DNA from: Brevibacterium sp. 'Marine'
GTDB taxonomy: Bacteria > Actinomycetota > Actinomycetes > Actinomycetales > Brevibacteriaceae
Direction: 5' to 3'
DNA length: 64,000 nucleotides
Assembly (NCBI RefSeq): GCF_012844365.1
Contig: NZ_CP051626.1
Span: 1,550,001 to 1,614,000, forward strand
Both the position numbers and the translations under genes were made by a program. This document shows positions 31,550-40,053 of this stretch, in pieces. The notes under the pieces were generated by a model. It was not told the origin of the DNA and searched no databases. It was given only the letters and a program-made list of their open reading frames with translations. The first letter of the stretch is position 1. Each line of letters begins with the position of its first letter.

Positions 31550-33070
31550 GTGGCCGAAACGAGATATGTGGACCCGATCCGCCATCCGTCGTATGCCTCG
31601 CAGCCGACGCGTGATGTGCGGGCGTGGCTTCTGCTGCTCGTCACGGCCCTCGTGCCCGGGGGAGTGCAGCTCCTCTTCGGCAACCGCCGCTGGGCGAAGA
31701 TCTCTCTGTCGATCACCGCCATCAGCTGGATCCTGGCCCTCATCGCCGGAGTGATCGTCCTCATCAGCCGGACGTTCCTCTTCACCATCGGCACGAACCC
31801 CTTCATCCTCACCTTCCTGACCATCTGGGTGCCCGTGATCGCGATCAACTGGGCGGTGTGTCTCTTGGACACCCTGCGCCGGATCCGGATCGTCACGATC
31901 TCCCGGAAGGCACGCAGACGCTTCGTCGCGGCCTTCTGCGCTCTCCTGCTCATCGTTGTGGGCCCTCTGGCCTGGGGGACGACGATCCTCAACTCACAGC
32001 GCGGACTGATGAGCGACCTGTTCGCCTCGGGCAAGGCGCTCAAGCCCGTCGACGGCCGGTACAACATCCTGCTGCTGGGCTCGGACGCCGGAAAGGGCCG
32101 GACAGGAATCCGCCCGGACTCCCTGTCTCTGGTCTCGATCGATGCGAAGACCGGCAAGCCCGTTATCATCGGTCTGCCCCGCAATATGGAGAACGTGCCC
32201 TTCCCCGACGACTCTCCACTGCACAAGCACTACCCGCAGGGGTACAACTGCGGAGACGAATGTCTGCTCAACGCCGTCTTCCAGCAGGGCGAGCAGCACA
32301 AGGACGAGTTCGAGGATCCGAAGACGGCCGGCGAGCAGGCGACGATGGATGCTGTCTCGGGTGTCACCGGCCTCGAGGTCCAGTACTACGCGATGATCAA
32401 CCTCAAGGGGTTCGAGAACCTCATCGACTCCCTCGGCGGAATCACCCTCGTCTCCGGCAAACGGGTGCCGATCTCGTCGAAGGTCGATCCGACCACGGGC
32501 CAGCACGGGCCGGTCAAAGGGTGGATCGAACCGGGCAAGCAGAAGCTCGACGGATTCCACGCGCTGTGGTTCGCGCGCTCCCGCGAATTCTCCAGCGACT
32601 ACGAGCGAATGGTGCGCCAGCGCTGTGTGCAGACGGCGATGGTCAAGCAGCTCGACCCGGCCACAGTGCTCACTCGCTATCAGTCGATCGCGAAAGCCAC
32701 TCCAGGGGCCGTGTCGACGGACATCCCGTCGTCTCAGGTGGATTCGTTCGTCGATCTCGCGCTCAAGGTCAAGTCGCAGAAGATCGAGTCCGTCGACCTC
32801 ACCCCGCCGCGCATCACTCCGTCGCGGCCCGACTTCGATGTGGCACATCGGCTGGTAGCCGATAAGATCGAGGAGTCGTCGAAATCCTCGGACGAGGACA
32901 ACGGCGCGTTCTCGGTTCCTGGAAGCGACCTGTCAGCCGCTGCGGGAGTCGATGCGGAACTCGATCCGAACCCCGGTTCAGGGCCGCAGCTGCTGGCACA
33001 GGGTGCCGGCGACTCCTCTTCTGACAACGGCGAAGAAGCCGACGCAAAGGCGATCTGCTACGTGCCCTGA
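31550..33070 (+). CDS. LytR-CpsA-Psr (LCP) family cell-wall glycopolymer transferase
   Basis: A 506-residue membrane enzyme that moves lipid-linked glycopolymers onto peptidoglycan. Four hydrophobic segments occupy about residues 25-140, more than the single anchor of most LCP proteins. The extracellular catalytic domain starts RYNILLLGSDAGKGRTGIRPDSLSLVSID and includes GLPRNMENVPFP, GLEVQYYAMINLKGFENLIDSLGGI and LWFARSREFSSDYERMVRQRCV, with the expected Arg/Asp set. The C-terminal 60 residues are Ser/Asp-rich and low-complexity. GTG 31550 has AGGGAAG upstream; GTG 31520 is the alternative. In M. tuberculosis an LCP gene occupies the similar locus (Rv3267). Confidence 0.92.
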   Translation: MAETRYVDPIRHPSYASQPTRDVRAWLLLLVTALVPGGVQLLFGNRRWAKISLSITAISWILALIAGVIVLISRTFLFTIGTNPFILTFLTIWVPVIAINWAVCLLDTLRRIRIVTISRKARRRFVAAFCALLLIVVGPLAWGTTILNSQRGLMSDLFASGKALKPVDGRYNILLLGSDAGKGRTGIRPDSLSLVSIDAKTGKPVIIGLPRNMENVPFPDDSPLHKHYPQGYNCGDECLLNAVFQQGEQHKDEFEDPKTAGEQATMDAVSGVTGLEVQYYAMINLKGFENLIDSLGGITLVSGKRVPISSKVDPTTGQHGPVKGWIEPGKQKLDGFHALWFARSREFSSDYERMVRQRCVQTAMVKQLDPATVLTRYQSIAKATPGAVSTDIPSSQVDSFVDLALKVKSQKIESVDLTPPRITPSRPDFDVAHRLVADKIEESSKSSDEDNGAFSVPGSDLSAAAGVDAELDPNPGSGPQLLAQGAGDSSSDNGEEADAKAICYVP

Positions 33071-33335
33071 GGCGCTGCTGTGGGACTGGTCGTGATGCGT
33101 CCGATGACCGAATCGGCCGATCCCATGACGATTCCCGGAAAATCTTTTGCTCGGTGTGTCGCTTGCCAATACTGGGAACCACACTCGTGTAATTAGAATA
33201 TTCCGTTCTGTGGCTAGTCTGACACGCCGAAAATGTGTAACAATTTTGAGATGTTGGGGTTGCCCACCGTTCTGCCAACGGTGAAGGGGACCTCGAGGCC
33301 TGAACTTCCCTGTCTTCCTCGAAAAGGCTGTAACG
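33071..33335 (+). promoter_or_regulatory. AT-richer leader of the amidase/NlpC gene
   Basis: This stretch is clearly lower in GC than its surroundings, with AATTAGAATATTCC (33191-33204) and TGTAACAATTTTGAG (33236-33250). A small hairpin CACCGTT-CTGCC-AACGGTG lies at 33265-33283 in the probable 5' UTR, and TGTAAC recurs just before the ATG. The TGTAAC hexamers resemble reported MtrA half-sites, but only two are present and they are far apart. Confidence 0.4.
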
Positions 33336-36101
33336 ATGAAATATCTATTGCCCACTGTTGCGGGCTGCGCTTCTGTTGCGCTGGTCGGCACCTTAGCGGT
33401 CACGGCACCGTCGGCTACCGCAGCCACGACGTCGCCTGATGTGTCCAAAGAGGCGCTGAACGTCAGCAAAGAGGGACTCAACGTCCCCGGTGCCCGCGAT
33501 TCCAGTGATTCCACCGCCACTGCCGCCAACCAGAGCGCCACGAGCAATCTGCCGAACATCTTCAAGTCGCAGACTGCCCTGGCATCGGCCAAGGTGCCCG
33601 ATATCGTCAACGCCTCGGCGTCGGCGTCTGCGGGTTCGGTCAACAATGTCTCCGCCGGACTGACCTCCGGAGCCGACGAGGCCGTGCCGTCCGAGGGATC
33701 GGCTCCGTCCGAGTCCGAGCAGGCTCCCGCCGAAGGCGCAGAGAACGAGTCCCCGAAGTCCGAGGACGAGAAGTCCGACGATGCCGGGGACGAGGGTGCG
33801 AAGGATTCGTCCGACGAGTCGAAGACTGAGGACGAAGACGACATCTCCGGTTCGGTCCGTCAGAAGACCGAAGACGGAGTGAACATCGCGCTCATCTCCG
33901 ATGTCCTCGACGTTCCCGCGAACAACCCGAGCCTCATCGGCTTCACGTTCTCCCAGGCGAAGTCCAATATCCGCATCCAGGTCCGCACCAAGCAGGGCTC
34001 GGAATGGGGCAATTGGAACACCCTGGACGAAGAGCAGCAGGAAGAGGCACAGAATCAGGGCTCGGAACCGATGACGGTCTCCAACGCCTCTGCTGTGCAG
34101 ATGCGCATCCTCGGTGATTCCGCGCCGAGTGAGGCCGAGCTCGTGCTCGTCGACCCGAAGCGAGACGCCGGCGACGCTCAGGCGGTGGCCGAGAACGATC
34201 CTGTCGAACTCGACGACCAGGTCGGCGGCGACTCCACCGGCGCGGAGACCGCGCCCGAGCAGTCGACCGATAACTCGACCGACGCCGAGGCGGCATCTGC
34301 AGAGAACGTCGACGCGGCCGCCGGTGCGACCGTGACCAATCAGAACTACGTGCCCGGATCGTCGACGGTCGACACCGTGGCGAAGAAGGTGTCGAAGCCG
34401 AAGATCGGCTCACGCAGCTCGTGGGGTGCCAAGGCCTACCGCGGCAGCCCCGACTACGCCAGCGGCATCAAACAGGCCGTCGTCCACCACACCTCCGGCT
34501 CGAACAGCTACTCGGCGGCCGACGTTCCCGGAATCATCCGTGGTATCCAGGCCTACCACCAGCAGGGTCGCGGCTGGAACGACATCGGATACAACGTCGT
34601 CGCAGACAAGTACGGTCGCCTCTGGCAGGCCCGCGGCGGTGACATCTCGAAGGCCGTCATCGGCGCACACGTCGCCGGGCACAACACCGGAACCTTCGGC
34701 ATCTCCGTGCTGGGTACCTACAACAGCTCGGCTCCGCCGAAGAAGACCCGCGATGCCGTCGCCTCGGCGATCGCGTGGAAGTTCTCGATCAACGGAATCT
34801 CGAAGGCGACGAAGTCGAACCTGGTCGGACACCGCGACCTGGGACAGACCGAGTGCCCGGGTGATGCCTTCTACGCCAAGCTGGGCGAGATGCGTTCGAC
34901 GGTCAACACGATCCTGAAGACCGGCGAGCAGCCCAGCGACAGCAAGGACGACGACAAGAAGGACGACGACAAGAAGACTGAGAAGCCGAAGGCGAAGACC
35001 ACGATCGAGAAGTACGCCGAGAAGAACAAGCTCGGCAAGGCTCTCGGCAAGGAATATGACGTCAAGGGCATCTCGGGCGCCAAGGCGCAGAAGTTCGAGA
35101 AGGGCACCGTCTACTGGTCCAAGAAGACCGGCGCTTACCACCTGTCCGGGGCGATCGCCTCGGCGTACAAGGGCAATGCAGTCACCGACTTGGGGCTGCC
35201 CACCTCTGCGGAGAAGGGCGGCCTCAAGGGCGGGGGCGCCGCGCAGCGCTTCGAAAAGGGCTCGTTCTACTGGTCGAAGGACACCGGCGCTCACTACACC
35301 TCCGGCACCATCATGAAGTACTGGGGTGACAAGGGGACCGTCAAGGGTCACCTCGGTTACCCCAAGTCGGACGTGGTCTACAAGAAGGGCCGCGGTGAGC
35401 AGCTCTTCCAGGGCGCACGTCTGGTCTGGGCCGAAGGCTACGGAACCACCGAGTTCTCTCCCAAGGGGTCGATCGCCGGGGGAGTCAGCGACGATAACTC
35501 TCCGGGCGGCACGACACCGCCAGGAGACGATTCCACCGATGACAAGTCGCCTGCAGACTCCGGGGAAGGTTCTGCAGACGACAAGGACTCGAAGGACGAC
35601 AAGTCCAAGGACGATTCCAAGAAGGACGACAAGTCCAAGGACGATTCCAAGAAGGACGACAAGTCCAAGGACGATTCCAAGAAGGACGACAAGTCCAAGG
35701 ATGACTCCAAGAAGGACGACAAGCCGTCCAAGGCCGAGAAGATCGCGGCCCAGCGTGCGTCCATCATCAAGGACGCGAAGGCCAATCTCGGCGTGAGGTA
35801 CGTCTGGGGCGGCACCTCGCCGAAGACCGGTTGGGACTGCTCGGGCTACACCCAGTACGTCTATGGCAAGAACGGCATCAAACTGCCGCGCACAACCAGC
35901 CAGCAGCGTTACGCGGGCAAAGAGATCTCTCTCAAGGACGCCAAGGCCGGCGACCTCATCTGGATCCCCGGTCACATCGGAATCATCTCCGAGACCAAGG
36001 GCCAGATGTACGACGCCGGTTCGTCGCGGACGAACACCACGAAGCGCAGCTACAGCTGGATGCTGAACCGCGGAGCCAAGGTCATCCGCGTCGTCGGCTG
36101 A
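33336..36101 (+). CDS. Secreted N-acetylmuramoyl-L-alanine amidase / NlpC-P60 double peptidoglycan hydrolase
   Basis: A 921-residue exported protein. A Sec signal peptide (MKYLLPTVAGCASVALVGTLAVTAPSATA, residues 1-29) precedes a long Ser/Ala/Asp/Glu-rich region. Residues about 355-530 are an amidase-2/PGRP domain with zinc ligands in VVHHTSG, GHRDLG and ECPGD. Three LGFP-like repeats follow (about 555-710). Residues about 752-800 are a Lys/Asp-rich linker of KDDKSKDDSK repeats, and 805-921 is an NlpC/P60 domain with Cys835 (DCSGY) and His880 (GHIGII). It should cut both the glycan-peptide amide bond and the stem-peptide D-Glu-DAP-type bond, and LGFP repeats may anchor it to the wall. Confidence 0.94.
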   Translation: MKYLLPTVAGCASVALVGTLAVTAPSATAATTSPDVSKEALNVSKEGLNVPGARDSSDSTATAANQSATSNLPNIFKSQTALASAKVPDIVNASASASAGSVNNVSAGLTSGADEAVPSEGSAPSESEQAPAEGAENESPKSEDEKSDDAGDEGAKDSSDESKTEDEDDISGSVRQKTEDGVNIALISDVLDVPANNPSLIGFTFSQAKSNIRIQVRTKQGSEWGNWNTLDEEQQEEAQNQGSEPMTVSNASAVQMRILGDSAPSEAELVLVDPKRDAGDAQAVAENDPVELDDQVGGDSTGAETAPEQSTDNSTDAEAASAENVDAAAGATVTNQNYVPGSSTVDTVAKKVSKPKIGSRSSWGAKAYRGSPDYASGIKQAVVHHTSGSNSYSAADVPGIIRGIQAYHQQGRGWNDIGYNVVADKYGRLWQARGGDISKAVIGAHVAGHNTGTFGISVLGTYNSSAPPKKTRDAVASAIAWKFSINGISKATKSNLVGHRDLGQTECPGDAFYAKLGEMRSTVNTILKTGEQPSDSKDDDKKDDDKKTEKPKAKTTIEKYAEKNKLGKALGKEYDVKGISGAKAQKFEKGTVYWSKKTGAYHLSGAIASAYKGNAVTDLGLPTSAEKGGLKGGGAAQRFEKGSFYWSKDTGAHYTSGTIMKYWGDKGTVKGHLGYPKSDVVYKKGRGEQLFQGARLVWAEGYGTTEFSPKGSIAGGVSDDNSPGGTTPPGDDSTDDKSPADSGEGSADDKDSKDDKSKDDSKKDDKSKDDSKKDDKSKDDSKKDDKSKDDSKKDDKPSKAEKIAAQRASIIKDAKANLGVRYVWGGTSPKTGWDCSGYTQYVYGKNGIKLPRTTSQQRYAGKEISLKDAKAGDLIWIPGHIGIISETKGQMYDAGSSRTNTTKRSYSWMLNRGAKVIRVVG
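35591..35730 (+). repeat. 30-base tandem repeat in the amidase gene
   Basis: Four copies of a 30-base unit (35591-35620, 35621-35650, 35651-35680, 35681-35710), the first three identical, plus a partial fifth, encode the KDDKSKDDSK linker repeats. Near-identity suggests recent expansion by slippage. Confidence 0.93.
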
Positions 36102-36142
36102 CACCTGGCTTCGAGGACAGGGCGGACAGCGTCTGCCAGACA

Positions 36143-36184
36143 GTGCCCCGAGGACGATCCCACTGCGGATCGCCCTCGGGGCAC
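36143..36184 (+). terminator. Hairpin terminator after the amidase gene
   Basis: Arms GTGCCCCGAGG (36143-36153) and CCTCGGGGCAC (36174-36184) pair perfectly and enclose an inner GATCC/GGATC pairing. It is followed by TCTCTGG rather than a T-run. Confidence 0.6.
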
Positions 36185-36391
36185 TCTCTGGTTCTCCCCA
36201 CGATCCTGCGGGCGATGGTGACCGGTGTGAAAGCATCAGCCCAGGTGACAAGCGGTGAATTGATCGTGACTTCGGTTGAACAGTCGGTGAAGTGCCGCCT
36301 CGGCGTGTGATGGTGGGACTAGGCTTGTCGAAGCACACCCGGAACACACCGGATGTGATGACGACTCTCAACTGTCAGAAGGGGGCCCGCA

Positions 36392-37711
36392 GTGCATCGT
36401 CTGCACAACACGGTCAAGAACTTCGAATGGGGCAGCACCGACGCGATTCCCGCGATCCTCGGCACTGTTCCGGACGGCACCCCCTGCGCGGAACTCTGGC
36501 TCGGAGCCCACCCGGTCAGCCCCTCTCGACTCGACGTCAGCCGCACTCGCGCCCCATCTCCGCTGGAACATCAGAACCGCCTCGGCGCTCAGGAGGCAGC
36601 GGGCGGCGTGGCGACCGAGGCCGAGCCTCGGCTCGGGCCCAACCTCATCGAATATCTGGCGGGGGACCCGGAGGGCCTGCTCGGCCGCAATTCCCTCGAG
36701 TCCTTCGGTACGCGACTGCCGTTCCTGCTCAAAGTGCTCTCGGCCAGTAAGGCCCTGTCGATCCAGGTGCACCCGAATCGCGAGCAGGCGCGGGCAGGAT
36801 TCGCCGCCGAGGAAGCGAACGGTCCGGCGCTGGACGCTCCCGACCGGAACTTCAAGGACGCCTCGGCGAAACCGGAGCTCATCTACGCGCTCACGGACTT
36901 CCACGCGCTCACGGGGTTCCGCCCGCGCAAGGCTGTGCGGGCGACGTTCGAAAGGATGCTCTCTCAGCCGCTGACTCCGCCGTCCTTGGACGTCCTGGGA
37001 GCGATCATCGGCGCGCTGAAGTCCTTCAGTGAGTCCAAGGCCCTGTCCCGTGCCGTCGAAATCATCCTCAGCGACCCGCGGACACCGGGGCTCGTCGACG
37101 AGGTGGCCGCCCACGGAATCGACGAACAGCCATCCGGGCACATCAGCCGGTCCGGCAGTGCGGTCGACCCAGCACAGACGTTCTGCGAGCTCGTCACCGA
37201 CTACCCACACGATCCGGGCGCTCTGGTCGGGCTCATGCTCAACCGAGTCCACCTGCAGCCGGGTGAGGCGCTGACCATGGACGCCGGGGTTCTGCACGCC
37301 TACCTCTTCGGCACGGGCATCGAGATCATGGCTTCGAGCGACAACGTCGTGCGCGGCGGACTGACCTCGAAGCACGTCGACATCGAACAGCTGGCGACGA
37401 TCACGGACTTCCGCGCCGGCACCCCGCGGATGGTCGAACCCGACCGCTCCGGAATGCTGCTCGGCCCCACCGACGATTTCGCTCTGCAGGCGCTGCGGTG
37501 CCCACGGGCGACGACCGTGGAGCGACGCGGTGCTGCGATCGCGCTGTGCACCGCGGGTGCTGTCACACTCAGCTCGCTCGGATCGACGCTCACCCTCGAG
37601 CGTGGGCAGAGCGCCTTCATCGCGGCGAACGAACCGATTGTGACGGCAGACGGCCACGGCGACCTGTTCGTGGCGACCACCGGCTTGGACTCCGGAGCAG
37701 CCGGCCGCTGA
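36392..37711 (+). CDS. manA: Mannose-6-phosphate isomerase, class I
   Basis: A 439-residue type I phosphomannose isomerase interconverting fructose-6-P and mannose-6-P. The N-terminus HRLHNTVKNFEWGSTDAIP and the zinc-binding elements LSIQVHPN (near residue 128), KPELIYAL and VLHAYLFGTGIEIMASSDNVVRGGLTSKHVD are all typical. GTG 36392 follows AGAAGGGGG. It feeds the phosphomannomutase at 47380, giving mannose-1-P for mannosylated lipids and glycans. It is separated from the amidase gene by a hairpin and ends in a long palindrome, so it is probably monocistronic. Confidence 0.95.
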   Translation: MHRLHNTVKNFEWGSTDAIPAILGTVPDGTPCAELWLGAHPVSPSRLDVSRTRAPSPLEHQNRLGAQEAAGGVATEAEPRLGPNLIEYLAGDPEGLLGRNSLESFGTRLPFLLKVLSASKALSIQVHPNREQARAGFAAEEANGPALDAPDRNFKDASAKPELIYALTDFHALTGFRPRKAVRATFERMLSQPLTPPSLDVLGAIIGALKSFSESKALSRAVEIILSDPRTPGLVDEVAAHGIDEQPSGHISRSGSAVDPAQTFCELVTDYPHDPGALVGLMLNRVHLQPGEALTMDAGVLHAYLFGTGIEIMASSDNVVRGGLTSKHVDIEQLATITDFRAGTPRMVEPDRSGMLLGPTDDFALQALRCPRATTVERRGAAIALCTAGAVTLSSLGSTLTLERGQSAFIAANEPIVTADGHGDLFVATTGLDSGAAGR

Positions 37712-37755
37712 GTCTGCGGCGAACGGACCGGACTCCTCGCCGGCGGCTGAACACA

Positions 37756-37816
37756 GAACTGTGGTCACGTTCGGATACTTCTGAGCGTTCAGAGCATCCG
37801 AACGTGACCACAGTTC
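37756..37816. terminator. Large perfect stem-loop between manA and scoB
   Basis: Perfect 21-base arms run from 37756 to 37776 (GAACTGTGGTCACGTTCGGA, then T) and 37796 to 37816, with a 19-base loop containing a small CTGA/TCAG pairing. It lies in the 172-base gap between two converging genes, so it could serve both as a bidirectional terminator. The sequence is unrelated to the palindromes at 13594 and 63840. Confidence 0.7.
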
Positions 37817-37883
37817 GATCGGCAGGTGTCCTCGTTCGGACACTCCTCGCGCGGGGCAGAGCAGCCGGCCGGTCAGTTCTGAA

Positions 37884-38546
37884 TCAGGCGGCGACCTCGA
37901 CGGTCGGGACGTCGGCGGGGACGATCACCTCGGCGCCGGTCTTCTCCTTGACCTCGTCGACGGTCACGCCCGGGGCGAGTTCGACGAGGGTGAAGGAATC
38001 ACCGCTGACATCGAGCACGGCGATATCGGTGATGATGCGTTCGACGACGCCCTTTCCGGTCAACGGCAGGTCGCAGGAGGTCAGCAGCTTGTGCGAGCCG
38101 TCCTTGGCGACATGGTCCATGATGACGATGACGCGCTGGGCGCCGTGCACGAGGTCCATCGCGCCGCCCATGCCCTTGACCATCTTGCCCGGGATCATCC
38201 AGTTCGCGATGTCGCCGTTCGTGGCCACCTGCATGGCGCCGAGGATCGCGGCGTTGATCTTGCCGCCGCGGATCATGCCGAAGCTCGCCGCCGAGTCGAA
38301 GTAGGCGGCGCCCGGGTTCATCGTCACGATCTCCTTGCCCGCGTTGATGAGGTCGGGGTCGATCTCATCCTCGGTCGGGTAGGGGCCGACGCCGAGCAGC
38401 CCGTTCTCCGACTGGAGGACGAGGTGGACGCCCTCGGGCAGGAAGTTCGGAACCAGGGTCGGCATGCCGATGCCGAGGTTGACGTAGCTGCCGTCTTCGA
38501 GTTCCTGGGCGGCACGGGCCGCCATCTGATTGCGTGTCAATGACAT
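37884..38546 (-). CDS. scoB: 3-oxoacid CoA-transferase, subunit B
   Basis: A 220-residue beta subunit of a succinyl-CoA:3-oxoacid (or 3-oxoadipate) CoA-transferase. The catalytic glutamate is in [13 protein letters not shown]; the opening [31 protein letters not shown] and [20 protein letters not shown] are hallmark stretches. GAGGAGA precedes the ATG, and the A subunit ends 12 bases upstream. PcaJ-type 3-oxoadipate transferase is indistinguishable by eye, but no protocatechuate genes are nearby, so acetoacetate use is at least as likely. Confidence 0.93.
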   Translation of the reverse strand: MSLTRNQMAARAAQELEDGSYVNLGIGMPTLVPNFLPEGVHLVLQSENGLLGVGPYPTEDEIDPDLINAGKEIVTMNPGAAYFDSAASFGMIRGGKINAAILGAMQVATNGDIANWMIPGKMVKGMGGAMDLVHGAQRVIVIMDHVAKDGSHKLLTSCDLPLTGKGVVERIITDIAVLDVSGDSFTLVELAPGVTVDEVKEKTGAEVIVPADVPTVEVAA

Positions 38547-38558
38547 TTCTGTGTCTCC

Positions 38559-39329
38559 TCAGGCTTCTCGTACGGTGCGCTTCTCGATGGGCTTGTCCGC
38601 CACCTGCTCAGGTGTCAGCGGCACCACGCGGTGGACGAAGACGCCCGGCACGTGGACCATGTCCGGATCGATCTCGCCGGGTTCGACGAGCTTTTCGACC
38701 TCGGCGATGGTGATGCGAGCCGACTGTGCGGCCGGGGGATTGAAGTTCCTGGCCGAGGAGTGGAACACGAGGTTGCCGTGCCGGTCGCCGATTGCCGCAC
38801 GCACAAGTGCGTAGTCGGGGGCCAGGGACTTCTCGAGGACGTATTCCTTCTCTTCGCCGAAGGTGTCGAAGACCTTCGTCTCCTTGGCCGGGGACTCCGT
38901 GACGACGTTGCCGTCCGAGTCGTACTTCCAGGGCATGCCGCCTTCGGCCACCTGGGTGCCTGCGCCCGTGATGGTGTAGAAGCCCGGGATTCCGGCGCCT
39001 CCTGCACGCAGCTTCTCCGCCAGGGTGCCCTGCGGGGTGAGTTCGACCTCGAGTTCACCGGAGAGGTACTGACGGGCGAATTCCTTGTTCTCGCCGACGT
39101 AGGAGGCGATGATGCGGCGAAGTCGCCCGTCGGCGAGCAGGATGCCCAGGCCGCGGCCGTCGACGCCGGCGTTGTTCGAGATCACTTCGAGGTCCTTGGC
39201 TCCCTGGTCCTGGAGAGCCCGAATGAGGAATTCGGGCACGCCCACGACACCGAAGCCGCCCACGGCGATCGATGATCCATCTGCAATGTCGGCCACCGCT
39301 GCTGCGGGGGTATCAACTACTTTGTCCAT
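38559..39329 (-). CDS. scoA: 3-oxoacid CoA-transferase, subunit A
   Basis: A 256-residue alpha subunit. It contains the glycine-rich CoA-binding start SSIAVGGFGVVGVPEFLIRAL, SNNAGVDGRGLGILL and GGAGIPGFYTITGAGTQVAEG. Together with subunit B it transfers CoA between succinyl-CoA and 3-oxoacids. Its start lies inside the last 13 bases of the TIGR03089 gene, so the two are translationally linked. The ribosome-binding site is weak, consistent with coupling. Confidence 0.93.
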   Translation of the reverse strand: MDKVVDTPAAAVADIADGSSIAVGGFGVVGVPEFLIRALQDQGAKDLEVISNNAGVDGRGLGILLADGRLRRIIASYVGENKEFARQYLSGELEVELTPQGTLAEKLRAGGAGIPGFYTITGAGTQVAEGGMPWKYDSDGNVVTESPAKETKVFDTFGEEKEYVLEKSLAPDYALVRAAIGDRHGNLVFHSSARNFNPPAAQSARITIAEVEKLVEPGEIDPDMVHVPGVFVHRVVPLTPEQVADKPIEKRTVREA

Positions 39330-40009
39330 GTGCCCAGTGTGCCATGGACCACTCCCAGCCCGGCCGCCAGGTCCGTGATGCGAGCATCGTCGACTCTGCT
39401 GGTGAGCAGGACTTCACCACCACCGAGGAGGTGCTGCAGAAAGCGCGGCCATTCGCCTGGCAGCGGGGTCGAGTTCGAGACGAGCAGTCCCTGCGGGCGG
39501 GTCTTCGCGGTCGCCTCCGAGCGCGTCCAGTCGATGACCTGACCGTCCACTTCGAGGATTCCCGAAGCGTCGAGGCGGCGTGCAGTGACATCGGGGTAGG
39601 CGCGGATCGCGGAATTGACGTCGATGAAATCGGTATCGACCGGAGTGCTCAGCGCCAGGGCCGGGGGATTGAAGACGAAGACCTCGTCGGCATCGGACAC
39701 CGCGTCATCATCCTCATGACCGACGGGAACGAGAGCCATGAAGTCCTCCGTCGGCGGTTCTGCTGCGATGTTGACGCGGCCTCCGGCCAGCAGGACGCTG
39801 AGGATAGCGACGAGTTCGCGCCAGTGCAGTCCCTCCGGAAGCGGAGCGAAGAGTGTGAAGTCCGGGCCGAGGTCATAGTCGCCGAAGAGACCGACTCCCT
39901 TATTCACCCAGTTGGAGACGACCGGGCCGGTGAGATCGAGGCGATCGAAATCGGGGCCGCGCCAGATGAGGACGGGTCCGCCGGTGTGCGCAATGACTGA
40001 GAGATCCAT
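39317..40009 (-). CDS. TIGR03089 family protein
   Basis: A 230-residue actinobacterial protein of the TIGR03089 family, ending VVHGTLGTWTK. It resembles the N-terminal part of AMP-binding adenylate-forming enzymes (WVNKGVGLFGDYDLGPDFTLFAPLPEGLHWRELVAILSVLLAGGRVNI) but lacks the ATP-binding TSGTTG-type loop and the C-terminal lid, so it is unlikely to adenylate substrates. In M. tuberculosis a homologue sits next to an LCP gene (Rv3268 beside Rv3267). Here it overlaps scoA by 13 bases and follows the CofE-like gene by 44 bases. Function unknown. Confidence 0.82.
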   Translation of the reverse strand: MDLSVIAHTGGPVLIWRGPDFDRLDLTGPVVSNWVNKGVGLFGDYDLGPDFTLFAPLPEGLHWRELVAILSVLLAGGRVNIAAEPPTEDFMALVPVGHEDDDAVSDADEVFVFNPPALALSTPVDTDFIDVNSAIRAYPDVTARRLDASGILEVDGQVIDWTRSEATAKTRPQGLLVSNSTPLPGEWPRFLQHLLGGGEVLLTSRVDDARITDLAAGLGVVHGTLGTWTK

Positions 40010-40053
40010 ATCCGCTTTCTTCGGTGTACGTCGGGTGGTGTCGGCCGGGCAGA

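Noticed and set aside
33230-33335. Cyclic-di-AMP (ydaO-type) riboswitch upstream of the NlpC/P60 gene
   Set aside because: Such riboswitches often precede wall hydrolases in actinobacteria, but the conserved CCGACAGCTAACCTCG-like segment and pseudoknot partners are absent.
36213-36310. 31-codon frame MVTGVKASAQ upstream of manA
   Set aside because: No ribosome-binding site, no promoter fit, no family resemblance; probably chance.
35831-36310. 159-codon frame overlapping the amidase 3' end
   Set aside because: It is a frame-shifted reading of the NlpC/P60 domain.
37799-37817. CGAAC...GTTCG in the manA-scoB stem as a LexA site
   Set aside because: Spacing is 9 bases rather than 4; the match is a by-product of the stem-loop.
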